Part shown: positions 55,850 through 64,000 of the stretch, piece after piece
How the letters are laid out: each line of letters opens with the position of its first letter
How positions within the stretch are numbered: position 1 is the stretch's first letter
DNA from: Gari tellinella
Lineage: Eukaryota > Mollusca > Bivalvia > Cardiida > Psammobiidae
Reading direction: 5' to 3'
DNA length: 64,000 nt
Assembly (NCBI GenBank): GCA_922989275.2
Contig: OV277859.1
Location: forward strand, 92,128,198-92,192,197
Notes under the pieces: generated by a model
The model's input: only the letters and a program-made list of their open reading frames with translations
Database searches by the model: none
What the model was told of the DNA's origin: nothing
Made by a program: the position numbers and the translations under genes

Positions 55850-55920
55850 AACAGTTTAGATCCTGATCAGACATTGCAGAATGAGGCGTATAATGATCTG
55901 GATCTTAACTGCATGCCTTT
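55850..55920. repeat. Degenerate family C hairpin
   Basis: AACAGTTTAGATCCTGATCA faces AATGATCTGGATCTTAACTG; centre lost. The areas 55355-55845 and 55925-56235 show no gene. Confidence 0.5.
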
Positions 55921-56239
55921 AGTCTTTAGGTCTCTTCAATTTATGAAAAATTATAAATTCTACTTTAACCATTTTTGCAGGCAACCATTTCAAAGCAAAC
56001 TGTAGTGTTTCAGGATAAGGGTTAAAAATCTACTTTGAACTCTAACAACAATGAAATCTGAAACCCAATGTTTAAAACCCTTATTTGGCATAATATCATC
56101 TTCTCAAAATCGTTATGTACATTTATTTTCAATTTTAGTTTTGAGGGATTTCGACAATTGATACATAGATAGTATTACACTTAGTGATAATAATGATGGC
56201 CTGGGTTTAAATTCAGATAAGTCATTGAATACTCGCGGA

Positions 56240-56503
56240 TGTCTGATCTTGATTATAACTGTTTTTTAAATGCCAGTGTAATATAGTAGCCATTATCAGC
56301 AAAGAAATAAATATTAACTCTAAAAATTGCACAGTAATATTGTCGTCTGAAATTATTGTTGTCTGCTGTTGACTTTTCAGAATAGAGTCCGAGTGTCAAG
56401 AAGTTTGGATCCTGATGAGACGCCGCATTATGCGGCGTCTCATCAGGATCCAAACTGTTTGCAAAGGTTATTACAATTTTGCTCCTAGCATGCGAAGAGT
56501 TAA
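56240..56503. repeat. Family C MITE, reverse orientation
   Basis: Blocks read in reverse (TGTCGTCTGAAATTATTG, then AGAGTCCGAGTGTCAAG). The hairpin GTTTGGATCCTGATGAGACG, CCGCATTATGCGG is perfect. Right end is TAGCATGCGAAGAGTTAA. Confidence 0.82.
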
Positions 56504-56785
56504 ATACTCTCTCTTTCAATTGTTTTTCTCAATTTTCAACCTACAGTAATTGATTGAGGGTTGCTGACAAATGTAATGGGGTTATTTAAAAAAGTAGTTT
56601 TACTGGCCATTTGTTTGAATTTCTATGCATACCAGATAATGAAATTAGCTCAAGTTTCAAAAGTTGTATGAAAACTAAGATTTACAGAAAATCAATTGAA
56701 AAGGCCAGGCCTGTTTTAGTATAGTGTTTTGTGTTTGTTAATGTTTAAATGTAGTCGTTTGTTCAAATGTTTTATATTTTAAAGT

Positions 56786-56960
56786 TATTTAACTCTATGC
56801 ACACTTAAGTAGCAGAATCGTGGTTATCTGTGTAAACTGTTTGAATCCAAATGAGACGCCACATAATGCAGTATCTCATCAGGATCCAAACTTTTTGACA
56901 CTTTGACCCTGTTTTGAAAAGAAATTTAGAAAATTCAATTTTTTAAACAAATATAAAAGC
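56786..56960. repeat. Family C MITE, partial
   Basis: TTTAACTCTATGCACACTTA, AAACTGTTTGAATCCAAATG, GACGCCACATAATGCAGTAT and complement; right third missing. Confidence 0.65.
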
Positions 56961-57169
56961 AAGAGAAATGTACCATAAGACCATGCCACAAAATCCAATT
57001 AAGTGATGAATATTCAATGGTAAACATACAAGCTGGTTTGATGATGAAAAAAAAGAGATATATTGATCAAATAAATAAAACTATCCTATTCAATGGCCCT
57101 ACAGTAATCAGGCGATGGAGAAAGGACAAGATCCTATATTCAAAGCAGTGGCTAAGTAGTACACTGATG

Positions 57170-57405
57170 TTAAACCCTTACCTGATAGCCCATTTCTAGT
57201 ACCGAAGATAGGTGACTACCTAAAGCAGAATGCGCCTTAAGGCGCATTCTGCTTTACTTTCAACCTGCTTTTAGCTATCATATGCTTGAAAATAGAAAGT
57301 GTTCCCTATAATTTATATTCATGACTGATTAAATTGGAACTATTTTCTTCAGCAGAGGAATAAATCATATTCGCTAAAAGGCGCTTCTATGGGGGAAAGG
57401 GTTAA
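57170..57405 (+). repeat. Family A MITE, subfamily A2
   Basis: TTAAACCCTTACCTGATAGC to TATGGGGGAAAGGGTTAA. Centre GCGCCTTAAGGCGC; part of the left outer arm is deleted. Confidence 0.83.
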
Positions 57406-57474
57406 ACTCTTCCATTGAGGTCATATAAGCGACTTTTATCACCCATTTGAATTTCTTTATACTTGTTCATGTTA

Positions 57475-57565
57475 ACCCTATGAACACAAGTAAAATGTAT
57501 GTATGGCTATTCAAACAGTGTACCAGTGTGAATAGCGCACTAGCTCGTCCTATTCAAACAACGTA
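57475..57565. repeat. Family D MITE, left part
   Basis: TTAACCCTATGAACACAAGT and AACAGTGTACCAGTGTGAATAG, ending in one hairpin arm (AACGTAGACCCAGATC). The following 57570-58040 shows no gene. Confidence 0.5.
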
Positions 57566-58047
57566 GACCCAGATCTTTTTGTAAAATTGAGAGATTACAG
57601 GAACTCAAAAGCAGGCTTGTTTTCAATTTATTATGCAGGTGGTTTCTTAAAAAAAAATGAAAGAACATTTTCCCCCTGCTTTAACCAATAATCCCTAAAA
57701 TTGAGATACCTTACTTATACATTTCAGGTAATACATATATAAATCCTTTCAAATATTTTTGGGGACAACCCTTAATAGTCAAAATTAAATAGTCATTAGC
57801 AAAAAATAGAATATCAGATTTACTAATTGAACATTGTCAGGGTTAAAGCAGTGGAATCTTTTTTATTGACAACATGCAGGGATGATTAGGCAATTCTTTT
57901 ATTACCTAACTTTATCAAATCCAATCGAGAATTCAATGGTTTTGCAGTTTGTGTGAAAAGAATATCTCGACATTCTATCAGTGATAAAGTCAAGATAAAA
58001 ACTGCTGTAATACCATTTATTATTGTATAATTGCAGACAGAACTGTA

Positions 58048-58213
58048 TTAAACTCTTAGCTCGCTAGTGAGGAAACCATGATAACCTTTGCAAACTGTTT
58101 GAAACACTGACTCTATTTTGAAAAGATAATTAGAAAATTCTATTTTTAGAACAGTAGCAGATGACAATTTTTACAGACGAAAAAATTACCCAGGCAGCAT
58201 ACAAAGAGTTAAA
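58048..58213. repeat. Family C MITE with hairpin deleted
   Basis: TTAAACTCTTAGCTCGCTAG and AGCATACAAAGAGTTAA are the ends. Between them CTTTGCAAACTGTTTGAAAC joins the outer stem bases directly, so the palindrome has been precisely lost. Confidence 0.75.
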
Positions 58214-58319
58214 CCATACTATGATGTAATTACAAAATTATTTAACTCTAAGAATCCATTGTTTGAAAACTGATCAGTTTACATTGACTTTCGGGTTTGT
58301 CTCCAAAATATTTACAAGT

Positions 58320-58395
58320 GAAATGAACAAAGCAGACCCAGATTACAGGGCTCCTTAAGGAGTCCTCAGATTAAGGTCTACACTGTTTACAATGG
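58320..58395. repeat. Family D hairpin
   Basis: AGCAGACCCAGATTACAGGG, CTCCTTAAGGAGTCCTC, then AAGGTCTACACTGTTT. Confidence 0.65.
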
Positions 58396-58714
58396 ATGTA
58401 TATTACTCAGCCTGACTACACTGTAAGAGTTGATGAAATTGATTTAAATGCCTGCTATGTATTATACAAATATGGGATATGTTAATAGTTAATTAGAACA
58501 TGTATTTAAATTATTGAACACTAATTATTATTTGCACAAGTGTGTGCCATGAATGGTCTTTGGGTCTTTATTTGTCGATCTATAAGCCTATAAATGGCCA
58601 GATCTTGGATGTGAAATTACTATATTTTAACCATCAAAATATTAGTTTTGTTTTCAAACGCAGGACTGGCAGCAGCCAAAAACAGATAGAAAGTGATAGC
58701 AATATAGTTACTAT

Positions 58715-58746
58715 AGGTTGAAAGTATAAAGCAGAATGGATCTTAA
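58715..58746 (+). repeat. Left half of an older family A hairpin
   Basis: AGGTTGAAAGTATAAAGCAG and AATGGATCTTAA are the left arm of the family stem up to its central TTAA. The arm is continued on the far side of the inserted copy, at 58990-59080. Confidence 0.75.
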
Positions 58747-58993
58747 CCCTTTCCCACGTAGCATGTCTCTAGTATTGAATATAGGTGTCCACTTAAAGCA
58801 GGTTGAAAGTAAAGCAGAATGCGCCTTAAGCGCATTCTGCTTTACTTTCAGCCTGCTTTAAGCTATAATCTGCTTGAATATAGAAAATATTTTGTATGAT
58901 ACATATTTATGACTGTATAAATTGGAACTATTTTCTTCAGTGAAGGAATAAACTTAATGCGCTAATAGGCGCTTCTATGGGGGAAAGGGTTGA
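58743..58993 (+). repeat. Family A MITE (A2) inserted in another family A hairpin
   Basis: TTAACCCTTTCCCACGTAGC to TATGGGGGAAAGGGTTGA. Stem centre GCGCCTTAAGCGCA. The flanks are the two halves of another family A palindrome split at its central TTAA. Confidence 0.87.
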
Positions 58994-59085
58994 GGCATAT
59001 TCTGCTTTACTTTCAGTCAATCTTCTTTAAGTTACCATCTGCTAGGGTATAGAAAATACAGTATTCCTAATAGGAGACTATGACA
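58990..59085 (+). repeat. Right half of the older family A copy
   Basis: TTGAGGCATATTCTGCTTTA, CTTTCAGTCAATCTTC, then TACCATCTGCTAGGGTATAG, the usual right-hand blocks, decaying after TATTCCTAATAG. Confidence 0.72.
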
Positions 59086-59319
59086 GACAATGATATCATT
59101 GTTTACATGTTCATTTAAGCCCCAAAGACAACAATTTAGAACAGTTTGTTTTTGACCAAATATGAAAAATCGGCAGAAAGCTCCTTTAAAGAGGCTCGCA
59201 ACCGGATCAAGCATTAAAAATAGTAATTTGTAAATATATGTCAAATGCTTATATAAATGGGTAAAATTTAGTTAAGGATAATAAATTCTGTTAAAAAATG
59301 CATTTCCAAAAAAAAAAGA

Positions 59320-59420
59320 AGAAGAGGCTCTGGTGGGATTCGAACCCGTGACCATCCATGCGGAGACAAAAATGAAAAATGGGGCATCGCCTTTACGCCC
59401 TCGGCTACGGACGCTCTCTA
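59320..59420 (-). other. tRNA-like segment, Leu/Ser-type, probably SINE or pseudogene
   Basis: Minus strand: CGTAGCCGAGGGCGTAAAGG (A box) and GGTCACGGGTTCGAATCCC (B box) with a long stretch between, as in tRNAs with a long variable arm. Acceptor ends (GAGAGCG and AGAGCCTC) do not pair and the T stem has about three pairs. It is not called as a functional tRNA. Confidence 0.5.
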
Positions 59421-59804
59421 TATATATAGTAGCGAATTAACGTACTTCAATGATAGCTATTAATAGAACATTATTCGGCTCGGTTTATGTCTGACCCCGT
59501 GTAGAGAAGCAACAACAACAACTATACCGTTAGCTAACGCTATGGAAAACGATGGAAAATATCTAAAAAACTAAGATTCGGTGACGATTCTTGAGACGTT
59601 TTTTGGACTGATCATATTTTTTTAATGTCAGAAGCCAAATAATGCCACAAATTTGCTTTTATTTGAGTATTTTATTTTATTTTGACAAGAACACCATCCG
59701 GTTGCGAGTCCCTTTAATTGTAGTCTGTTTTAAGCAGCCACCTGCTTTAAACACCAAAAAGCTATAGAGGAAAGTGTTAAGGTGTGTAAAATGCCCGCAA
59801 AATC

Positions 59805-60500
59805 TGTGATTTGGGGGCATATAGTTTGTGCCTTGTCTGTCTATCTCATTCTGTGTCAAAAAACCTTAACCTTGTCTGTAACTTTTGTACTACTTGACAT
59901 ATGGGTTTCATAGTTGGTCTGTGCGTTGCATCTGTCCAGACCTTTCAAAACCATTCCAACATTTTTGCCCTCATGACCTTGACCTGCTTTTGAAAAATCT
60001 TTAAATGTCTCTAAAATTTGAACCAATATAACCTAGGGCTTCCATTTTTGATATGCATCTTTCTTGTTGTAAGACTTTTCCTACTATACCCATTTTCTTA
60101 CCATGTGACCTTGACCTTTGACCTATTCAATAAAACTTTAACCAAAAACCTTAAATCTTGGATTTAACTTTTGCACTATTGCAAATGGGCTTTTTATACT
60201 TGGCATGTGCTTTCCATATGTCAGACCTTTCCAACCATGACAACATTTTTGCCCTTCTGACCTTGACCTTTGACCTACTTTTGTAAAAATCTTTCGATTT
60301 CTAACATTTAAACCAACAGGCCTAGGTCTTCCATACTTGGTATGTATTTTTCTTGTGTTAAGATCTCTCCAACCGGCTAGCCATATCAATGCTTTTTACC
60401 ATTTGACCTTGACCTTTGACATTCTTTTGCAAATAAACATTACAATATCAGACATGCTGCTGGCGGGGGGCATTTGTGTTTCACAAAAACTTTGCTTGTT
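59805..60500 (+). mobile_element. Dispersed element with GACCTTGACC tandem core
   Basis: It opens TTGGGGGCATATAGTTTGTG and closes GGCGGGGGGCATTTGTGTTT. Inside are four imperfect units of about 145 bp, each with a CCATGTGACCTTGACCTTTG-like phrase and a TTTTGCCCT phrase. A frame of 83 codons on the minus strand is a by-product of the repeats. It resembles other tandem-core elements in layout. Confidence 0.6.
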
Positions 60501-60730
60501 ATTTTATTGAAATGGTTAGCTGTCACCATAAATTTAAGAAAAGGAAGTCTTTTTGAAGCTTTGAAGGCAAAATAATTTATGATAATATATCAGATATTCT
60601 CTAAGGTTAGATAAAAGTACTGTGAACCTCTGTTATGTATACATTGAAAATTAGATTTATTAAAATCTTCAAGACAGTTTCTTTTAGCATAATGCTGAAA
60701 GAAAGTAATTCACGAGATATTTGCATTACA

Positions 60731-60982
60731 TTATCCCTTTCCCCCATAGAAGCGCCTTTTAGCGCATATGATTTATTCCTCCGCTGAAGAAAGTAGTTCA
60801 AATTTAATCAGTCATGAATATATAGTATAGGCAATAATTTCTATATTCTAGCACATGAAAGCTTAAAGCAGGCTGAAAGTAAAGCAGAATGCGCCTAAGG
60901 CGCATTCTACTTTACTTTCAACCTGCTTTAAGTAATCACCTATCTTCAATACTAGAAAAAGGGCTATCAGGTAAAGGGTTAA
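60731..60982 (-). repeat. Family A MITE, subfamily A2, reverse orientation
   Basis: TTATCCCTTTCCCCCATAGA then AGCGCCTTTTAGCGC; right end GGGCTATCAGGTAAAGGGTT. Stem centre GCGCCTAAGGCGC. Confidence 0.84.
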
Positions 60983-61149
60983 GGCTCAAAGTAAGCATCA
61001 ATTGGTATTTTAGTGATCTCTATTGTATTTAAAGAGTGTTCACTTAATACAAGTTTTGACTGTTCATGTAAATCTCCTGTAAGTGTTGAAACATTCAGAC
61101 ACTCTTGATTGGTGGTAATCATATATAATTTAGTAAATTATAGTGTAAC

Positions 61150-61405
61150 AGTTTTAATGGAAACAAGTTAACATGTTCAACCGTAGTGAAAAGTACACTT
61201 GATTGTCAATAACAAGCAGTGTACCTGTGAACAGCACAATGTCATATGCAAACAGTGTAGACCCTGATCAGAGGACACCTTTAGGAGTCCTCTGATCAGG
61301 GTCTGCACTGTTTATTAATTTACAATGTATTGTAAATATCAACCCTAAATAGTGTAATTACTAGACCTAATTGGAATCCATAAAAGTTTCAGTAGTGAAT
61401 GAGTT
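61150..61405. repeat. Family D MITE, long version
   Basis: TAACATGTTCAACCGTAGTG, CAGTGTACCTGTGAACAGC, hairpin AACAGTGTAGACCCTGATCA, GAGGACACCTTTAGGAGTCC and complement, then ATCAACCCTAAATAGTG. Confidence 0.7.
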
Positions 61406-61429
61406 ATCCCTTACTGTTCTGTATGCTTA

Positions 61430-61480
61430 ATACAAACAGGAGTTCTTTCAGGAGTTCCTCTGATCAGATACTGCACTGTC
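61430..61480. repeat. Family D hairpin fragment
   Basis: AGGAGTTCTTTCAGGAGTTC, CTCTGATCAGATACTGCACTG; left arm mostly lost. The area 61485-61990 shows no gene. Confidence 0.45.
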
Positions 61481-61994
61481 TTGTTGTTACGTTGTTATTC
61501 TAAATATTGTCTAGAAAATCCTTAAAATCATTTTGAACTGGTCATTATTCAATAGCAGAAAAATCTGTTTGAAAAATTCGGAATTTTAAAGGTTGCAATA
61601 ATTTAGAAGTGTTTTGAAGATTTGGCTGTGTTTCAATGATCTCCATAATTGGTCATACAGATAAGTTCCACTTTTACAACCACTTAAATAATAGTGAATT
61701 CTTTCCAGTTTGTTTAAATAGTCAGCAATTGGACGCCCTATAATGTTGCATATTGTTGCGTCTCATCAAGGTCTACACTGTTTCACCAATATCCTCTTTC
61801 ATAGACACTAGGATTAATTAAAGGGGTAAAATATTTCGAGTTTAAAATGCAACAGTATTAACACAGTTAGTTACGTAAGTTTTGATTTAGATACGGTGTC
61901 CTAGGATTAGCAGATTAATGCTGTAACAGCTCGGGAGTTAATTATTTAACCTGGTAAGTTTCGAGGTATAAACTGTGTGAAAAGGTAATCTTTA

Positions 61995-62200
61995 CAGTGA
62001 AACCCCTCGCTTACAACAACTTACAAGACAGCTATTGATTACCGTGAAAGACAGCTGACAGCTTAAAGCAAGGTGAGAGTAAAACAGAAAGCTCCTAAAG
62101 GAGCTTTCTGTTGTACTTTCACCTTGCTTTAAGCAGCCACCACAGCCTTTAACACCAAATAATTGAAAAAATTAGTGGTGGTAATATTGAGGTTTTACTG
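61995..62200. repeat. Family E MITE, full copy, TA-flanked
   Basis: CAGTGAAACCCCTCGCTTAC at the left and GTAATATTGAGGTTTTACTG at the right, with TA before it and a near-TA after. Hairpin CAGCTTAAAGCAAGGTGAGA, CAGAAAGCTCCTAAAGGAGC, then the complement to TGCTTTAAGCAG. This copy defines the termini of the E family. CAGT ends next to TA suggest Tc1/mariner affinity. Confidence 0.8.
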
Positions 62201-62204
62201 TCTA

Positions 62205-62555
62205 TACCAGTTAGACTTACTGGTACTTGAAATTGGCTGAAGTTAAGAAGGTAATTGATATATACATGTAGTTGAATTTGTACTTTAACCAAGTGACTTT
62301 CATAAAATTATTGCTCAAGGAAGTTTGGATAATTGTTGCTAAAATCAACCCTTTTGGATATCAAATGTTCATACAATAAGGCCTGTATGTTTAGCTTCAG
62401 GTATGTACACTAGTCTTATAGTTTAAAACTCTTTTTCCACACAAAATTCATATAAACCTGATCCCTCCACTAGCTGTGAACATTTTATCATCTTGACTAT
62501 AACGTGGGCTACTGGAATTTAGATAATTTTCTACAGTAAAGAGTGCAGAATCCTG
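62205..62555. other. No gene recognised
   Basis: AT-rich; no repeat boundary or open frame of interest. Confidence 0.35.
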
Positions 62556-62574
62556 TTTGGCAAATTCATTAACA

Positions 62575-62645
62575 AAAACAGTGTAGACCCTCATGATCAG
62601 ACAAATTCCTTAGGAGCTGTCTGATCTGGGTATACACATTTTTAA
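62575..62645. repeat. Family D hairpin
   Basis: AACAGTGTAGACCCTCATGA, AAATTCCTTAGGAGCTGTCT, GATCTGGGTATACAC. Confidence 0.6.
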
Positions 62646-62924
62646 AAAAAACAAACTCAAGCATCTCTGAAATCAAGATAAATAAGTGGTCTGTAATTTA
62701 GATGCAGCTTAATATAGAACAAGTACAAAGCAGATTTTTTTCTATAGAAACTGTAATTTTACCTTTTATTCATCTTGCATTGAGCTACCAACCATTCTTT
62801 TATGACATTGAATTGTCATATATTTATTGAACCTTTACTTAAAATGTCCAAGGGTTTATTTAATTGCCTTTTCCAATATTGAGTGTATTCAACTTTTAAA
62901 AAAAAGTCACTTTACATTTAACTT

Positions 62925-63150
62925 TAACCCTTTCTGTGCTGAGAACTTGAACCAATGGTATATACTTTGCAAACAGTGTAGACCCTGATCAGAGGACTCC
63001 TTAAGGAGCTCTCTGATAAGAGTCTGCACTATTTGTTTTACTTTTCTGAAACAATTTTTAAAGATTTTTTACTGTCCTAAGAATCAACATTAATGGTCAT
63101 TTTTCACAAGTGAAATTTGAAAAATTCAGCAAAGGAAATAGTTAAGTTAA
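62925..63150. repeat. Family D MITE
   Basis: TTAACCCTTTCTGTGCTGAG at the left, hairpin AACAGTGTAGACCCTGATCA, GAGGACTCCTTAAGGAGCTC and complement; right end GGAAATAGTTAAG. Confidence 0.68.
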
Positions 63151-63408
63151 GCTTCTAGACTATAAATTAGAATTGAACTGATCAAGATCCTAAATATATG
63201 GTATATGCTTGGTTAAAGTATTTACTTGATATGATCAGTCCTGGTAGTCACTTATCTTGAAGGGGGCAAGATTAATGTCAAATGGGAACTCCTTAAATTA
63301 ATTTGAGTCAGACTTCAAACAAAGGGATTCTTTTAACTAAATAGAAATGGGCATAAAATTTGCATTTGAAAGTTTGAATCGGTTGGTTGTATTCCAATTG
63401 TGAAAGAG

Positions 63409-63843
63409 TTAACCCATTACCCCATAGTCTATTTCTAGTATTGAAGATAGTTGACCACTTATATAACCCTTAGCCTGCCAGTCACGACTATAGCTCCATA
63501 TGCAAACAGCTTGGATCTGGATGAGACGCCGAGTAACTCGGCGTCTCATCCGGATCCAAGCTGTTTGACACTCGGACAATATTTTCAGCAATTTTGAGCA
63601 ACTTTGAAGCACTTTGAAACTTGAAGCAGACGAGAAATATAGCAGACGACAATTTATTTGGCGGGCTAAGGGTTAAAGCAGGTTAAAAGTAAAGCAGAAT
63701 GCCTGCTATAAGCAACCAACTGCTTGGAAATAGAAAGTATTTCTTATGGTACGTTTTCTTGAATGCATGAATTGGAACTATTTCATTAAATGGAGGAATA
63801 AATAAAAGGCGTAAAAATGTGTATTCATGGAGTAATGGGTTAA
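63409..63843 (+). repeat. Family A MITE interrupted by a family C MITE
   Basis: TTAACCCATTACCCCATAGT to GTTGACCACTTA, then the insertion, then TTAAAGCAGGTTAAAAGTAA and a reduced stem, ending TCATGGAGTAATGGGTTAA. Confidence 0.85.
63463..63675. repeat. Family C MITE nested in family A
   Basis: TAACCCTTAGCCTGCCAG at the left, TTGGCGGGCTAAGGGTTAA at the right. Hairpin AAACAGCTTGGATCTGGATG, AGACGCCGAGTAACTCGGCG and complement is perfect. The host copy reads CACTTA...TTAAAGCAGG across the insertion, so the target was the TTAA in CACTTAAAGCAGG, with a 4-bp irregularity on the left. Confidence 0.85.
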
Positions 63844-64000
63844 AGAAAGGAGACATACACTGTGTTGGACTAAATACATTTTGGTGATTATTGTACTTTT
63901 ATCTTTCTAACTTATCATTCTGCTTTAGATTGTCTGCACTCACAGGGACTGAAATTCATCTTTACATATTTCTTGGTTGAAGATTTTTTGCTTAGTTTGG
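63844..64000. other. No gene recognised at window end
   Basis: AT-rich sequence without a repeat boundary or splice-like exon. Confidence 0.35.

Noticed and set aside
59320..59420. Candidate tRNA-Leu or tRNA-Ser gene
   Set aside because: A and B boxes are good, but the acceptor arms do not pair and the T stem is short, so a functional tRNA is not supported.

Overview
The window looks like intronic and intergenic DNA of a lophotrochozoan animal, most likely a bivalve mollusc. It is AT-rich and intron-like, with no bacterial-style operons. It carries tandem-core elements of the kind common in bivalve genomes, a LINE 3' end, a tRNA-headed SINE and a very dense population of short palindromic transposons (MITEs). 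The species call is inference; no mitochondrial or rRNA marker is present.

Host coding sequence is sparse. The best case is the 5' part of a plus-strand gene. An exon at 45075-45223 carries a start codon and 25 codons and ends at a GTAAGC donor. A 36-bp in-frame exon follows at 46594-46629 with good splice signals. A weaker third candidate lies at 51546-51710. I do not recognise the protein. Two short minus-strand open stretches (13427-13671 and 21680-21883) look protein-like but are unassigned. Everything from about 46.6 kb onward may be intron of the plus-strand gene.

The rest is mobile DNA. Family A is a roughly 250-bp palindromic MITE with TTAA-CCC termini and about 35 full or partial copies (1.3-6.9 kb, 23.5-28.7 kb, 41.5-63.8 kb). 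Families C and D are also TTAA-flanked hairpin MITEs. Family B and a larger element at 19127-19945 have CAGGG/CCCTG ends and apparent 5-bp target duplications. Families E, G and J have CAGT-type ends beside TA. Three minus-strand elements (11957-13345, 14631-16900, 18131-18818) and one plus-strand element (31730-33281) share end hairpins but carry different tandem cores (about 160 bp versus about 143 bp).

Larger structures are a foldback element with two 816-bp arms (36639-37454 and 38851-39666) enclosing a broken minus-strand gene; a separate inverted duplication (35461-36327); a two-layer nest at 19027-20975; a CR1/L2-like LINE fragment (39882-40304); and a PIF/Harbinger transposase remnant (10431-10736).

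The most informative feature is nesting. A family A copy sits at the central TTAA of an older family A palindrome (58743-58993). A family C copy sits at the TTAA at the base of a family A hairpin (63463-63675). A 1,044-bp element sits in a TTAA of a tandem unit (15293-16336). A SINE with a perfect 13-bp target duplication sits in a family A copy (41746-42021). Together these fix target sites and relative ages. The stems of families A and C differ from copy to copy at their centres, yet both arms change together.
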